Shown: piece after piece, positions 22,541 through 34,579 of the stretch
How the letters are laid out: every line of letters starts with the position of its first letter
Numbering within the stretch: the first letter of the stretch is position 1
Assembly (NCBI RefSeq): GCF_030272615.1
Contig: NC_081408.1
Coordinates: 608,228,173 to 608,292,172 of the forward strand
Source: Cryptomeria japonica
Lineage: Eukaryota; Streptophyta; Pinopsida; Cupressales; Cupressaceae
Length of the DNA: 64,000 nucleotides
Direction: 5' to 3'
The notes under the pieces: model-generated
Told to the model about the DNA's origin: nothing
Seen by the model: the letters and a program-made list of their open reading frames with translations, nothing else
Databases searched by the model: none
Program-made: the position numbers and the translations under genes

Positions 22541-25500
22541 ATCCAAGTTATTTTCATAAAATTTGAACACAAATAGCCCTAGCTATAACTCGAAAAGGAG
22601 AAATAGGTACCTTCATTTTGTTCCTTTGTTGTAATATAAATAAGATAGTGAATTTTGCATAGATGAACTAGGTTAATGATTATAATCAATAGAAAACAAT
22701 AACTATAAAATTAAGCACTAAAATAATTACAAAAATATAGGATAGAGATACAGAGAGGAACTGACATCTAAAATCTAGAGGAAACTATGCAAGATAGGTA
22801 TGCTAGGCACCCTAGTCTGAAGGTGTCCAAAGCTTAGAAAGATTATTATAAATTAAATCAAGGGGTTTTGTACTGGTGTCTCCTATAAATATATCTTAAA
22901 ACGATATGATAGGGGTCTTGGGTGCCCTATCCAAAGGATTTTCCTCTATTTTAAGTTTATCATAGTCTTTCATTATCTTCTCTACACTTTTGTAACTTTT
23001 TCCTCTCAAATTGAGAAATAAAATAGGGAAAATCATTACATCATTTAGGGGCCCAACTAAATCAAACTCTCTATTAGTGTCTTCACTTTTAAATGGCTAA
23101 TGATTAGATCTAAGTGCATGCCCTTGTAAATAAAGTGGCTTAACAACAAATGAAATGATGAGTTGGTGATATATTACCTCAAATATGAAACCCTTTCATG
23201 GAATATGACAAAATACTTGATATGATCCAATGAAGTCATGGAACATGTTAGTGCTTGATTTCAACATGAAGAGACACCATGTAATTGGTCATGATTGCTA
23301 TAATAGGCTTAGATTGTTTAATTATTTACTCCTTCAATGTACATTTGTTCTTTATTTGATTTCTATGATGTTAGGATTCTTTATGGAAAGACTTATCTAG
23401 CTATTATTCTATCAATTATAAATTATTGATGTTAGGATTCCTTATTTGGCATCTATAGGTGAGCACATGATGTTAGGATTCTTTATTTGACATCTACATG
23501 TGATCACTTTCCTTTTATTCTAGTCATTATAAACTCTTTCCTTTGTAGGACATAAAGCAGTTGAAACCCCTACAAAATATATTTAAGGAGGCTATTTCTC
23601 CCAGCTTATTTCCTTTTAATGTAACCATGATGTGTGACACAGTGTCTAAGATTGAATATGGGCTTTGATCTGTTATATGGTTTTTCACATTCATTTTTGA
23701 AAATTGGATTTCTTTATCAAAGTTGAACTTATGTATTTTGGAGTATTGAGGTAAATGTGTTGCATAAATAATGAATAAAGATCATGTTATCCTATGTTGT
23801 GCTATTGAGGCCATCCATCCTACACTTGGTAGAGCTTCAAATGTTCTAGTACTTCTTGTAGTGCTCCTTTTGGAGGGTAAGGACTAACAAATACTAAATT
23901 GGAGACTGGCAGCATTAAAGGATGGAAAAATTTCCATCATTTCAAGTTAACCTCTCATTGTGAGATGATGCTATACATGAGAAGTGTTTTTAGTTTTTTT
24001 GGCTACCCATTTTTATGCTGAAATATTTGAAGAATACATGTAGTATGCAGATTGGTTTTTTGGAGACATGCAAGGGATTTTTTGTGGAGATCAACATGGA
24101 ATTTTTTCCTTTGAACTTATGAAACTATTATAAATGATTGTCCCTTTTTGAGAATCAACAAATAGCTTCATGGAGCTCTGTCACAACTAAATATGGATTA
24201 TTATCATATAGTGGAGGAATCTATAATTCAAGAGTTAGAGATTGATAACTTAGGAATTTATCTCAAAGATACACCCTTCTGAAGGTCACAAGGTAGCTTT
24301 ATGAAGGTCTTCAAGATTCAATATTTATTTTCGAAGAAGGATCTTCTCAATAATGTGTAATTATTTTATGTAACCAAAATTTTTTGATGGAAGCCTTAAT
24401 GGATCTTCCTTCGAAAGGTGAAACTTGTGGTTTTATTTGAACAATATACTAAGGTGGGGAATGTTAGCAAAAATTTGGTTATTACGTTGTACAATTAAGA
24501 AAACAATTACAATTGTGTTGTTATAGTTAAGCTAACTGTAATACTTGTACATCTCTATACAAGTCTATGTTATGTTTAGCAATTACGATATCAATATCAA
24601 GCATTTTTCTCTTATACCTTTATTGAAATAACCACTATTATCTTATATCAAGATCATTTATTTATGGTTTATTTATTAATGATCCAAATGACTATATATA
24701 TTTTTTTAATTACATGTTGCACTAGCAAATTATTTTCTTATGATGATTTTAGGACATTCCACTATTAGAAAATGCATACCTTATGATCATGTGCACTTAT
24801 ATTTATGGTCGCCATGACTATATCTTATCCTCATATAGTTCATGATTATTATACCTTTTTCTAACACATATAATGCTTATATCTTGCACTTGTCAATTCT
24901 TATAAGATCCATTATCTATGATCAATGTCTACTTTCATCCATAGGCTTATTTGGAGAAAACATCAAGGCATATTGAGACTTAAAAATATTTTTCTTTCTC
25001 GAGCACACCTTTTGTATTTTCTTGCAATTTTACATGAATATTATATTTCAATTCCCATATTCATTAAAATGTATCAAGGATATACCATTGTTTGATATAT
25101 TTTCTACTCACCTTCAAATAATTTGCATTCTTTTCTTTGAATTAATTAGAGAGAGAATACGAAATTAGAATCATTACTTTGTTGAGTATGGTGCTTTTGT
25201 CTTGCATGACCAAAAATCCTTTTTGGATGTTGTTAGATTATTTTAGTTTCCTTGGATTAGTATTTATTGGTTGTGATAGAAGTGATAATATTTATAGAAA
25301 TTTTTCATATACATTAATTCCTACCTATATCCATTTGCAATAATATCTAAGAACCACTTATAATACTTAGATTTATTAATTTCTCACTTGGGGTAATTTC
25401 ACAATTCACACAATTGACCAAGGTGAGTTACACAATTAACATAAATCAACCAAGTATTTAGATTTCATATATAAATTTATCATTGACCTAGTCCTCTCAA

Positions 25501-25639
25501 CTACAGATTATGCATTGGCTCAAAGTGCAGATTTTTTATTGGTTTCCTTCAGAGCTCTTTTTAAGTGCTAGTTGTAGTTCATTTATAAACACAAAGAATC
25601 TTATATATCATTGTACAAAGAATTAAAGATATATTCATT
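22541..25639. other. Non-coding stretch between copia element and copy B
   Basis: No gene is recognised. A 41-base unit GATGTTAGGATT(C/T)... is tandemly repeated at 23428-23468 and 23469-23509, with a third partial copy at 23367. At about 24455 the sequence AAGGTGGGGAA followed by TGTTAGC resembles a polypurine tract plus copia LTR start on the plus strand, but no partner LTR was found. Confidence 0.4.
24452..24620 (+). other. Possible polypurine tract and LTR start
   Basis: TAAGGTGGGGAA (24453-24462) precedes TGTTAGCAAAAATTTGG. This arrangement is typical of a 3' LTR junction in a plus-strand copia element. There is no matching LTR or coding domain upstream, so it may be a truncated element or chance. 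Confidence 0.3.
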
Positions 25640-26088
25640 GAAATAATAATAAAAATGATTATAATATTACTTATTTACAATATTATATAGGGAATCTTCT
25701 GCATCTTTTCTCATTGTCTTTGATCATTTTTAAAATGTTTCTAACATGGTGCCCTAATATTTTATCAAAGGAGACATACTCCTAGTCTTTAGTAAACCCC
25801 CAACCTCATAACAATTTTTTTTTATATAAAACAAATTTAGGAACTCAAGATAGCATGAAGCCAAATATTTTTTAAAAAAAATATCGAGTTTACATTTATA
25901 TCAAATCTACACACATAATTTAGATTATGCAAATGCACAATTGATCACATATTTAAAAAAATGACTCATCATGATAAACAATAACTTTATAAACTCAAAA
26001 AATCCTATTAATTTGTAGTTCCAACTTCAATAATAATTTTCTTATGTAGTAACAAGTTTAGGTACTCAAAACATCCAGCATCCCCGAG

Positions 26089-26349
26089 ATGATGGTGGTC
26101 TTTATTGGCATTCTCATTGCCAAGAATAAAGAAAGAAGATTAATCATAGAAGGGAACTCAAATAATGTGATCATAATGTTACAAGGTGCAGCCATTTCTA
26201 GGTGGCAGGGGGTGAATATCATTTCAAATTTTCCACATGTCACCTCCACACTTGACCACATTTTGTTTCAACACATTTTTAGAGAAGGTAATAACATTGC
26301 TAACAAGCTTGGCAACCTGGGCCCCTTCTTCAAGGACATTAAAGTATAG
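26089..26349 (+). pseudogene. LINE-type RNase H C-terminal fragment
   Basis: 86 residues ending LIIEGNSNNVIIMLQ ... HVTSTLDHILFQHIFREGNN then IANKLGNLG. This matches the C-terminal half of the plant RVT_3 type RNase H (E-G-D/N-S ... H-V-x-R-E-x-N-x-x-A-D-x-L-A). The usual Asp in NxxAD is Asn here. Such domains end the RT ORF of plant LINEs. Confidence 0.65.
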
Positions 26350-26663
26350 AAGGATCCACACAATTTTCTTGACAAAATGCATGTCATGTTAAAAGATGAC
26401 AACATTTGAAAATTGTATTTTTGTTTAGCTTCCTCTTTACAGTGTACTTCTATCATATCTCGAGGTGGATTAGTGCCATTAATGGTAAGAAAAATAATAT
26501 ATCTTTAATCACTTGTAATTAAGATTTTTTCTATCCTAGTTTGTGTGAAACTGCCTTGGCTTCAAGATTTTGGTTTTATATGGTTAGGATGGGAAGAGAG
26601 TTGATCCAAATCAAGATTGATACCTATGTTAAATTTAAAGACAATAATGCCCTCTAGGAGAAA

Positions 26664-28148
26664 GTGTTGGAAATAAATTTAGTCAATTATATTAAGGGTA
26701 TGAAGAGCTTTGATCCTTTAATTTTTTATCAATTTGCACAGTCTTGGAAAAATGGTGTTGTTCAAGTGGGGATGGTGAAATTTAATATGTCAGTAAAGAC
26801 TATTGCACTGGTGATGGAGCTGCCCATAGAAGGCAAAATTTTTCAAAAGAATCCTAAAGCGAGTTATAAGGAAGACTTTAAAATATTTTTGGGTCTAGGC
26901 GAGAAGGTGGCCCGCCTCCAAAGTGGTTTTAAAATGGATGACCTGGCTGCGGTTTGGAAGAATTTGGTAGTGCTTCTGATGAAGTTCTTCATCCTAGATG
27001 GAAGCTTCAAGAAGTTTCATTCTCAACTATTCTCAATATTCAATCACCTTCGACATGGGGTAAAGATGAATTTTCTCTTCTCTATTTTAACCTCTATTTC
27101 CTAGTCTGTGGAGGTTTATAAGGCTAAGGGTTCCCTCCCCCTACATCAAGGTCTCATCGTACATCTCTATAAGTTCCATTTGTGTCTAACTCCTTGTTGT
27201 GGCCCTAATATTAACCCCTCTAGCTCAGGTTTTTCGTCTAGGTCTCTATGTTGAGCTTTTGGTCAATCCTTCTAGGGATATTTCTTCTCCCAAAACTCAT
27301 AAGGTGCTCACCTAGATTAATCCCTCTTGAAATGATAAATCGAAGACTCCTCTAGGTCCAATTGTTGGTGAATGCTTTGCTAAAAAAAGGTTCATTCAGG
27401 AAGAGGATTTGAAGGATATAGCATCTTCTTGGTCGATTGGGTCAAATTGGACCCAAAAAAATACTATGAGTAGAGAGCCTAATCCCAGATCCCTCCATCC
27501 TCCCATGATTCTCCTAAGTCCTCTCCCTAGAGTGCTTTGTTTAAGGAGGAATTCCCCTCTTTGGAGCCAAGATGAATAAAATTTATGAGGGGTTTAAAAG
27601 GCAATAGCCTACCATGCACTAAAAGCCAATTTGAGGTGGTGAAAAAGATAATTAATAAGGTCGAATCTATTTTAGAGGTGAAGGATAGATCCTCTAGTTG
27701 GGTGGATGATGAGAAGGAGCAAAGGGCTTGGATTGTGGTGGGAAAATTTGCTAGGATGATTGAGAAATGGGAAGCATTAGACAACTCTGTTAAGGAGCTC
27801 ACTGAGAAAATTTGTCATACGAAGAATATGGAAGAGTTAATTGATATGGTGGAGGCTCTATAGGAAAACCAAGATAATATAAAGAGGACTATGGAGAGTA
27901 TCTTTGATCAAAATAAGGAGATCACTAAAAATAATTCTTCTTCCCTTCATGGTGTTCAAGACAAAATCACGAGGAGGTGGGGCGAGAAAAGAAGACACTT
28001 GGAGTCCTCAACTACAACGAGACTTGAAGCATCTATTTCAAGGGTGAAAGCTATGCAACACTCCACGACTGTGTCATCTAGGAAAGATTCCTCTAAAGAT
28101 CTCACTATGCTGGAGAAAGGTAAAGATATTTGTGTGGAAAGGAAGTAG
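26664..28148 (+). pseudogene. Decayed ORF inside LINE-like insertion
   Basis: Three same-strand pieces: 26664-27104 (MLEINLVNYIKGMKSFDPLI ... MDDLAAVWKNLVVLLMKFF ... FNHLRHG), 27585-27863 (KSQFEVVKKIINKVESILEV ... MIEKWEALDNSVKELTEKI) and 27891-28148 (lysine/serine-rich). The second piece is predicted to be helical or coiled coil. They may be one protein of about 480 residues broken by stops at about 27102, 27240 and 27861. The family is unknown to me; it is unusual to find such an ORF 3' of a LINE RNase H. Confidence 0.45.
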
Positions 28149-28607
28149 AAGTTATCCCAATTGGTAAGCTATTGGTTCATGCTTTTAGTGGGAGAGTGTT
28201 TCTTTTTATATTATCATTTTTGTTTCTTGTGTAGATAGTGCCCGATACTAGTTTCTGGCTTTGTTTGTGTTAGTGGTTTTTGTTGGGTCTATTTTTGGCA
28301 ACAAGTTTTTCTTTATGGGTCCTCACTCCCCATGAGCCCTTGGTTTTGTTGCCTTTAGCTACAGTTATGTAAGTTTCGGGCCTCTCCCAATTTAATATTT
28401 TCAAAAAAAGTTTATGTATTCAATATAGATTGAAGCCAAACATTTCAAAATTTGTAAATATCAAATTTGTTCATTTAGATTAAATGACACCCACATTATT
28501 TAGATTAGAAATGTATGATTGGTCCTACAGTATAAAAATGACTCATAATGATAAACAATACTAAAAAAATATTCAAAAACATTCATCCAAATTTCTTATA
28601 TAAATGA

Positions 28608-28897
28608 TTTTAGTAAATTAAAAAAAAAAGTGTTGGGTAAATTTTTTAACATGATGGTTGACACTAGTACAACACACCCTCTTGTACCACATGAAACACT
28701 TTTGAATTGGAACTATGAACCAACAAAATCACAAACAAAGGACCTCATCCCAATTTAACAATGTTGAGGCTCAAAGCCGCTAGCACATTAGATTAGTGAA
28801 GGCACAAGCCTGCAACCACAATGGTCTAATAAGAGTTTGAACCTTCATGATAACAACAACAACAACACAACTTTACCAAACATAGAAAGAACCCAAA
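28608..28897. mobile_element. Small insertion with 13-bp target duplication
   Basis: Flanked by perfect 13-base direct repeats CTTATATAAATGA at 28595-28607 and 28898-28910. Copy A has a single related site near 5890. The 290-base body has no terminal inverted repeats and no ORF. It includes an A-rich run (28619-28630), a run of AAC units near 28852-28870 and a possible B-box-like GAGTTTGAACC. It is compatible with a SINE or a truncated retroposed sequence; the class is not settled. Confidence 0.55.
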
Positions 28898-29499
28898 CTT
28901 ATATAAATGAATTAATTACAAATATTAGATAGATTTTATTCTAAATGTGCTTTATTCTATTTTTTCATACATTTATTTCTAATGCCTATCTTCAAGACTC
29001 GAACCTATGTTAATGATTGTATGCTATATACTTGAAATGTGCTCTTGATACATGTTTTTGAGGCAATTTGTATGTTGTTATGTTTCAATTGAAAACAATC
29101 GAAGTATTATGATAAAGAGCACAATGGGGAACCCGGGTACAGCACCAATGCATTGACCAAATCTTGTATGTTACTATCTTAGATATCAAGGAGGATCGAG
29201 ATGGGAATATATAAGACGTTGGGCTCATATAATTTTATTCAAACATTTAAGAGACTATGAAATGCTCAATGATTATTTCTCGAGACAGTGGATTATGCTG
29301 CTCACGGGTGGCGCATTCTCTCCCCTTTTTTGGGCAGGGGATAGTTGTCCTTTCTAAGATGACATCCCATTTTATAAGAGTTTAGAGGGAGGTGAGATGC
29401 ACCAAAAAACTGGTGCAACGGAATGAAAACTCATTAATTGTGGGAGACGCGGATGAATGAAACTTTTGTTTTGGAAGCGATGAAGCCATGAAACAGAGA

Positions 29500-29640
29500 G
29501 AACAATAGAGTTTATTCTACCTTTTATATTTCATTTCAAGACAAGTGACTGCAATATATACAGAGAGAGAGAGTGTGTGTGTTTATTATACCTTTTTATA
29601 TTTCATATCAAGACTAGTGACTACACAATATATATATCGA
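29500..29640 (+). repeat. Imperfect tandem repeat upstream of PIF-like copy B
   Basis: A unit of about 77 bases is repeated: TTTATTCTACCTTTTATATTTCATTTCAAGACAAGTGACT (from about 29511) and again from about 29582 with TTTATTATACC. A GA/GT microsatellite (29560-29582) lies between them. It sits directly upstream of the start codon at 29662. Confidence 0.6.
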
Positions 29641-29661
29641 ATCTCATGTATTGGATAAGCA

Positions 29662-30070
29662 ATGGCTGCCTCTCCATATACCCTAGGAGCAGAAGGGTGA
29701 CTTGAAGCCAACATTATGGCTTTCTTAGACAAGGACTCCTTTGAACTTGAAGATTATTTGTTGGAAAGAAGTACCAGCGTTCCCTCTTTCTCCACCATTC
29801 CAATGGAGCTCATCCAGCGAGAAGATCAAGAGAAGAATGGCTCTGCCGTTCTATTTAAAGATCAGACGGTTTAAAGATCAAATAACCAATAATTATTTTA
29901 CACCTTTATCTAAGTTGAAAAATAGTAAGTAGTTGTAGTTTTTTTTGGCAGGTGAATAATGCGGTTGCTTTTCATCCAGTGGAACGAAATCTTTCAGTAG
30001 TCGCAGTGGGAAGGAAAACGCTCAATCAACGAAAAAAAAGCACTATACTGCATTCAGCCATTCTTCAGCT
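29662..30070 (+). pseudogene. PIF-like gene remnant (copy B), exons 1-2 only
   Basis: Exon 1 (29662-29868) is about 85-90% like copy A exon 1 but has an in-frame TGA at 29698-29700, where copy A has GGA. After the stop the frame continues MAFLDKDSFELEDYLLERST then SVPSFSTIPMELIQ. The donor GT is at 29869. Exon 2 is about 29952-30070, with a shorter version of the copy A exon and a frame change. Exons 3-5 with the bHLH domain are absent, because sequence matching copy A 12.29 kb follows at about 30480. It is a clear pseudogene of unknown age. Confidence 0.75.
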
Positions 30071-30479
30071 GTATGTATGATTTATGTTTATTTCTCTACC
30101 CATAATTCTATTTTTGTACATGTTTGGCTGTATTTTAAGTAGGGCCCCTGATTTGTGATGACTAATAGCATGAAGTACGACATCTGTATAACATATGGAT
30201 GTAAATGATAGAAGAGCTTAAACACTTGGTTTTTATTCGTGATGTTCCAAACCTAAATAATGAACAACGTGTCAGCTCTCTAATTTCAGAATAAAATGAT
30301 AAGGAAGAAAGATTTATATAACCTCGACGGGTAAAGAACTCGTCGTTTGATCGCTATACACCTTTTGTTGTTTCCCACGTAAATAACAGATTGATTGACT
30401 ACGTTACGGCAGCTGTTTTAAGATTTGTTTTCTTTCAGCGAAAACAACTAGACTTGTAACAGATTCTATTGACTACGTT

Positions 30480-30840
30480 ACGGAAGGAAACAAAGAGTGT
30501 TTTCATACAGTAGGTCTGCCAATATTTACAAATGTTTCAGAACACAATGATGTATGTGAAGAAGGGAGTGAGAATACATCACAATCCCAGTCTCTTCAAG
30601 CAACTCATATTCAGTAGCCCTAGCCTCTGTGTTCTTTAAATCCTGTGTCAGAAATTTTATTGTGTAATTTCAGTGGCGGTAGCATCAGTATCTTCTAAGC
30701 AGCTCTATAGTTAAAAATAAGAGCGTCATAAATGTAAAAATTTGAGATGGTTTTAAAATGATGAGTTATATCTGGAAAAAAATTGAGTATCACATGTTTT
30801 TCATATTTAAACAAGAGACGCAAAATGTCAAGTCTCTTTT
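30480..30840 (+). repeat. Copy B block matching 12290-12640
   Basis: Long similarity to copy A downstream of the PIF-like exons (for example ACACAATGATGTATGT and TCTCTTCAAGCAA). It is joined to sequence after exon 2 at a junction where ATTGACTACGTTACGG occurs twice (about 30393 and 30467). The match stops at about 30840 and resumes at about 39320. Confidence 0.75.
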
Positions 30841-31691
30841 ATTAGTGTGACCAGTTTAGATTATATAAAAGCAGAGATGAAGATAGAGGGGAAAGAAGGA
30901 GAGAAATAGACAATGATCATTACAATATAAACTATCAAATTTGAATTGTTTTTAAGAAAATATTTAATTATTTTATTTTTAAAATTTGATTTAAATTTAA
31001 CATTTGTTTTTTGAAAAACAACTATATCTATTTTTATAGAATGTTTATACAACAAACTTTAAATAATATGATACATTAAACAATGAGTAATTAATTGTAA
31101 AGCCTCCCTATCATAGAACCATTTTTGAAACCTTAAAGCCAAAACAAAAAAAAAAAAGGTAGTTAATTTCTTGTTATTGCGAATAGAGGAGGAAAAGAAT
31201 ATGTTAAGAAAGGATTTTACTTTTTACCTTCAATTTGACAACCATTTAGATATCAAAATGTTAATATTTAATATAAATATAATAATTTCAAAATAAATAA
31301 AGAATAAAAAAAAATTATAAATTAAACTATAATTTTTAGATAAATGTATAAATATAATATTTTAATTAAATAATTAATCAAAAATTTAAAATAAATAAAG
31401 ATAAATTTTTTAAAATGAATATGTTATTTCATAATTAAAATTTATCAACAAATGTGGAAAAAACATATTAATAGACTTTAAAAATAATAAAATAATTGAA
31501 AATATTTTTTTAATCAGTATATAAAATATTTTTTCATATTTTTTCAAAAATAATAAAATAAATTAAATTATTTGAAATAAAATAAAATAAATTTTAGTAA
31601 ATAAAATAGCTTGAAATTGATATCTCTTTACATTTTGTTACACATGTTTAAAATATTTATATCAGTTTATGTAAAATATATTAACAATAAT

Positions 31692-31805
31692 GTCCAAGGG
31701 GTTGAGCTTAACTGGTTAAAACACTAGGTTCTTATGGTGGAGACCCAAATTCAACTCCCAATAGGACATCTAAGCTTCAGCCAATTACCTATCCAAAATA
31801 TATAT
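31692..31805 (+). mobile_element. tRNA-derived SINE (114 bp)
   Basis: A perfect 16-base target duplication, ATATATTAACAATAAT, flanks it at 31676-31691 and 31806-31821. The body has a pol III A box-like region (TTGAGCTTAACTGGTTAAA, about 31702-31720) and a B box-like region (GACCCAAATTCAACTCCCA, about 31742-31760), spaced as in a tRNA gene. It ends in an A/T tail (ATCCAAAATATATAT). The short body and tRNA-like head fit a plant SINE. Confidence 0.85.
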
Positions 31806-32589
31806 ATATATTAACAATAATATAACTAGCAATATATTTTTCTATATGTATGATAATTTTTAAGAAAATAAAATAATATAAATTTCTATATATAATCTTG
31901 TATAAATTAAATAAAAAAAATAAAATACTTTTAAATTAAACTAAAAAAATATTGTATTTTAGTCATATATTTTAACCATTCTGATAAAAAAAGGATTAAT
32001 TATAATAACTACCTTCCATCTAGATTTTTAATGAAATTATTTTAATGTAACATAAGAAAAATAAATAATATTAAATATATAATTATCTACATTAATACTT
32101 AAATCTAGAATAAATCTCACATCAAACAAAATATATAAAAAAAATTGAATACTTATGAACCCATGTAAGTATTAAAATACCACCACGACAATATTGAATC
32201 CGAGTATGTGTGTTTAATGAATTTAATATTTTCTCTTAAATTCAAAGTTGTTCAAGATCATTATAAACCATTGAATCCACTATGAAAGTTGTATTTTTTT
32301 TTTAATTATTAATTTTTTTCATATTCACTATTTAATTAAATATAATACATGTTTAGTAATTATTAGAACATCCAATATCATATAGTTTGAAAGTTAAAAA
32401 AATATAAATTGATGTGCATGTACCCTATATAGATCATATTTATTTAAATGTATTGCATGGTCTCGTGTTTGCAATTAATTCCACGAGTATGAATGCCACT
32501 TATATAATAATAGGGAGAGATTGCATTAAATCTCTAGCACAAATGACGATTACGTTTTTGTTTTCTTTTGCTCGAGCAGTTTCTTTAAC

Positions 32590-32631
32590 GATAGAATATT
32601 TCGTATAAGAGATAGAATATTTCGTATAAGA
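32590..32631 (+). repeat. 21-bp perfect tandem duplication
   Basis: The unit GATAGAATATTTCGTATAAG plus A occurs twice back to back. No function is evident. Confidence 0.9.
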
Positions 32632-32739
32632 AAAAAGAAATGATTCACATTCTCACAGTTACAAACGCTGACAATTACAATCACACATTCAACAACCGAA
32701 TACAATATGAATTCACTAATGCTATATTTGGAAATCACT

Positions 32740-33560
32740 TAGTTGGCACGAATGTGGTGGAAGAGCATACGTTATAGTTTCATCTTCGATATCATGTATT
32801 TAAATGAAGTAAAGGGTAGGCTTCCACCGATGAGGGCCACCTTACGAAGGAAAGAGGGCATAATAGTCCTATACCGGACCAAGAATTCCACAACACAACT
32901 AGAATTCCCTATGAATGCGCACCCTGCATAAGCAAAATCCTTTGATTAAGGCAAGCATTTGGATTATCGCTCGGATCGGCTGGGACTAATGATCTAGGTT
33001 CAGAAGGGATAGTGGAAGCGGGACTCATGGCCATCACACATGGGGGGATGGGAAGGGAGAAACGAGCCCTACTATTCTATGGTGGAAATGGAGGGAGAGC
33101 AAAGAAGGTCGGGGGAGCAAGAAGGAAATAGTGGAAGGCTCTGGATCGCTGATTCGGACAAGGGAAGAGATGAATTATCAGATAGAGGGGAGTCAGAATA
33201 ATTAGCTTTCAATAGTAAGATCCAGTTGGGCGAACAAATTGATACACCCGGTGCTTATGTAGGCGAAGGGCCCCGGCCGGTCGCTGCTGAGGACTGATAA
33301 GAATCTGATTAATAGTTAGAGGTCAAGTGATGCAAAAAAAAGAGGGCGGACGGTTTGCGAGGAGCGGAGGAAGGGGAACGGAACCAGCTCAAATCAACTG
33401 ACTGTATCCTTGTATGCCCCATTCCAATCCCCAGACCCAGAGCTAGGCCTTGGAGAGAGGGTTTCTCGCCCTCTATTCCTATCCGTCTCCTATAATTGAT
33501 TTATCAATGATAATTGATAAAAGACCCCCTCGAAGTCGATCTCTGGTTTTGCCAATCATA
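32740..33560. other. G+C-rich organelle-like (mitochondrial?) insert
   Basis: The base composition changes sharply: about half G+C with purine-rich runs (GGCGAAGGGCCCCGGCCGG at about 33261, GGAGCGGAGGAAGGGGAACG near 33360), inside a block that is about 75-80% A+T. The style resembles plant mitochondrial intergenic DNA, so I infer a nuclear mitochondrial insertion. No organelle gene is recognised; the frame at 32743-32931 is anonymous. A chloroplast or other foreign source cannot be excluded. Confidence 0.4.
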
Positions 33561-34579
33561 GATCTATTTGGGTATTTTCAAGTATTGTGATGATCTTATA
33601 ATTAGCTTTGCATGAACATATGTTTGGATGCATGCTTCTCCATTAGGCATGCATGTCTGCCATAGGAAATCCGTTACGCTATTGTTTTGTTTGAACTATT
33701 TTAAAATGTCTACTATATTTTGAATTTATATTAATAACTTTTGGTTTTTTATTAAGATAATGTTACTTGCATATGATATTATTGTTAATTATTTTTTCTT
33801 TAGAAAAGTTAAGAATAGGAATAATGAAAATAGAAACAATATTTTGAAAAAAAAGATAGAAAGAATCTTAATTTTCAATTTAGAAAGATCAATAAAAAAT
33901 TTCATGTTTCTAAATCTTAACATTTCTATATTCAAAAAATGAAAAAGAATTTTTATGTTTCTAAACTTCAACCATACAAATATAATAAAAATATAATATT
34001 TCTAAATTCAAAAAATCTAAATATACTAAACAATTTCAAAAATACTATATAACATCTGATATAAAAATATATTTATTATAAAGTTTCTAATTTATCTTAT
34101 TTTTCTATTTATTGTTAGTTGAGTTACAAAAAACTTTCAAAAATAACATATAAATTTTAATTTAGAAACATGAAAAATAATGTTTATGTTAATAATTTCA
34201 ATTGTATAAATATAATATTTCTAAATTCAAAAACTCAAAGTTGCATATATACACAAAAATTCAAAAAATAATATATGTTTTAATATATAAAATTATTATT
34301 ATTAAAAATGGTTTCTAATTTATCATGTATATGTTTAATTCTTTTTATGAAAATTTGAAAAATTAGTTCCATTATAATAGTTTTCTATAAAATTTTAAGT
34401 GAATCTATAAAAAATTCAAAAGGTTAAAAGAAAATAATTTTAATTAAAAAAATTTAAGCTATTTAAAAATATGTTTATTTTATAAGAACAAATTTTAAAG
34501 GTATGTATTTCATAAAATTAGTGAAATAAAGGGAAAAAATCATAAGAAGTGTACATAATGAATATTTTTATGAATGCAT

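Larger units (their letters stand above)
26070..28407 (+). mobile_element. LINE-like (non-LTR) insertion, 2.34 kb
   Basis: Flanked by an imperfect 16-base target duplication, AAGTTTAGGTACTCAA at 26054-26069 and AAGTTTATGTATTCAA at 28408-28423 (14 of 16 match). The empty site is visible in copy A near 5690-5710. The 3' end reads ...TTTAATATTTTCAAAAAAAG, a typical plant LINE tail, and no LTRs are present. It contains an RNase H fragment at its 5' side and a decayed ORF with a helical C-terminal part. The 5' end is probably truncated. Confidence 0.8.

Noticed and set aside
32743-32931. 62-residue ORF in the organelle-like island
   Set aside because: I could not match it to any mitochondrial or plastid gene; kept only as part of the island.
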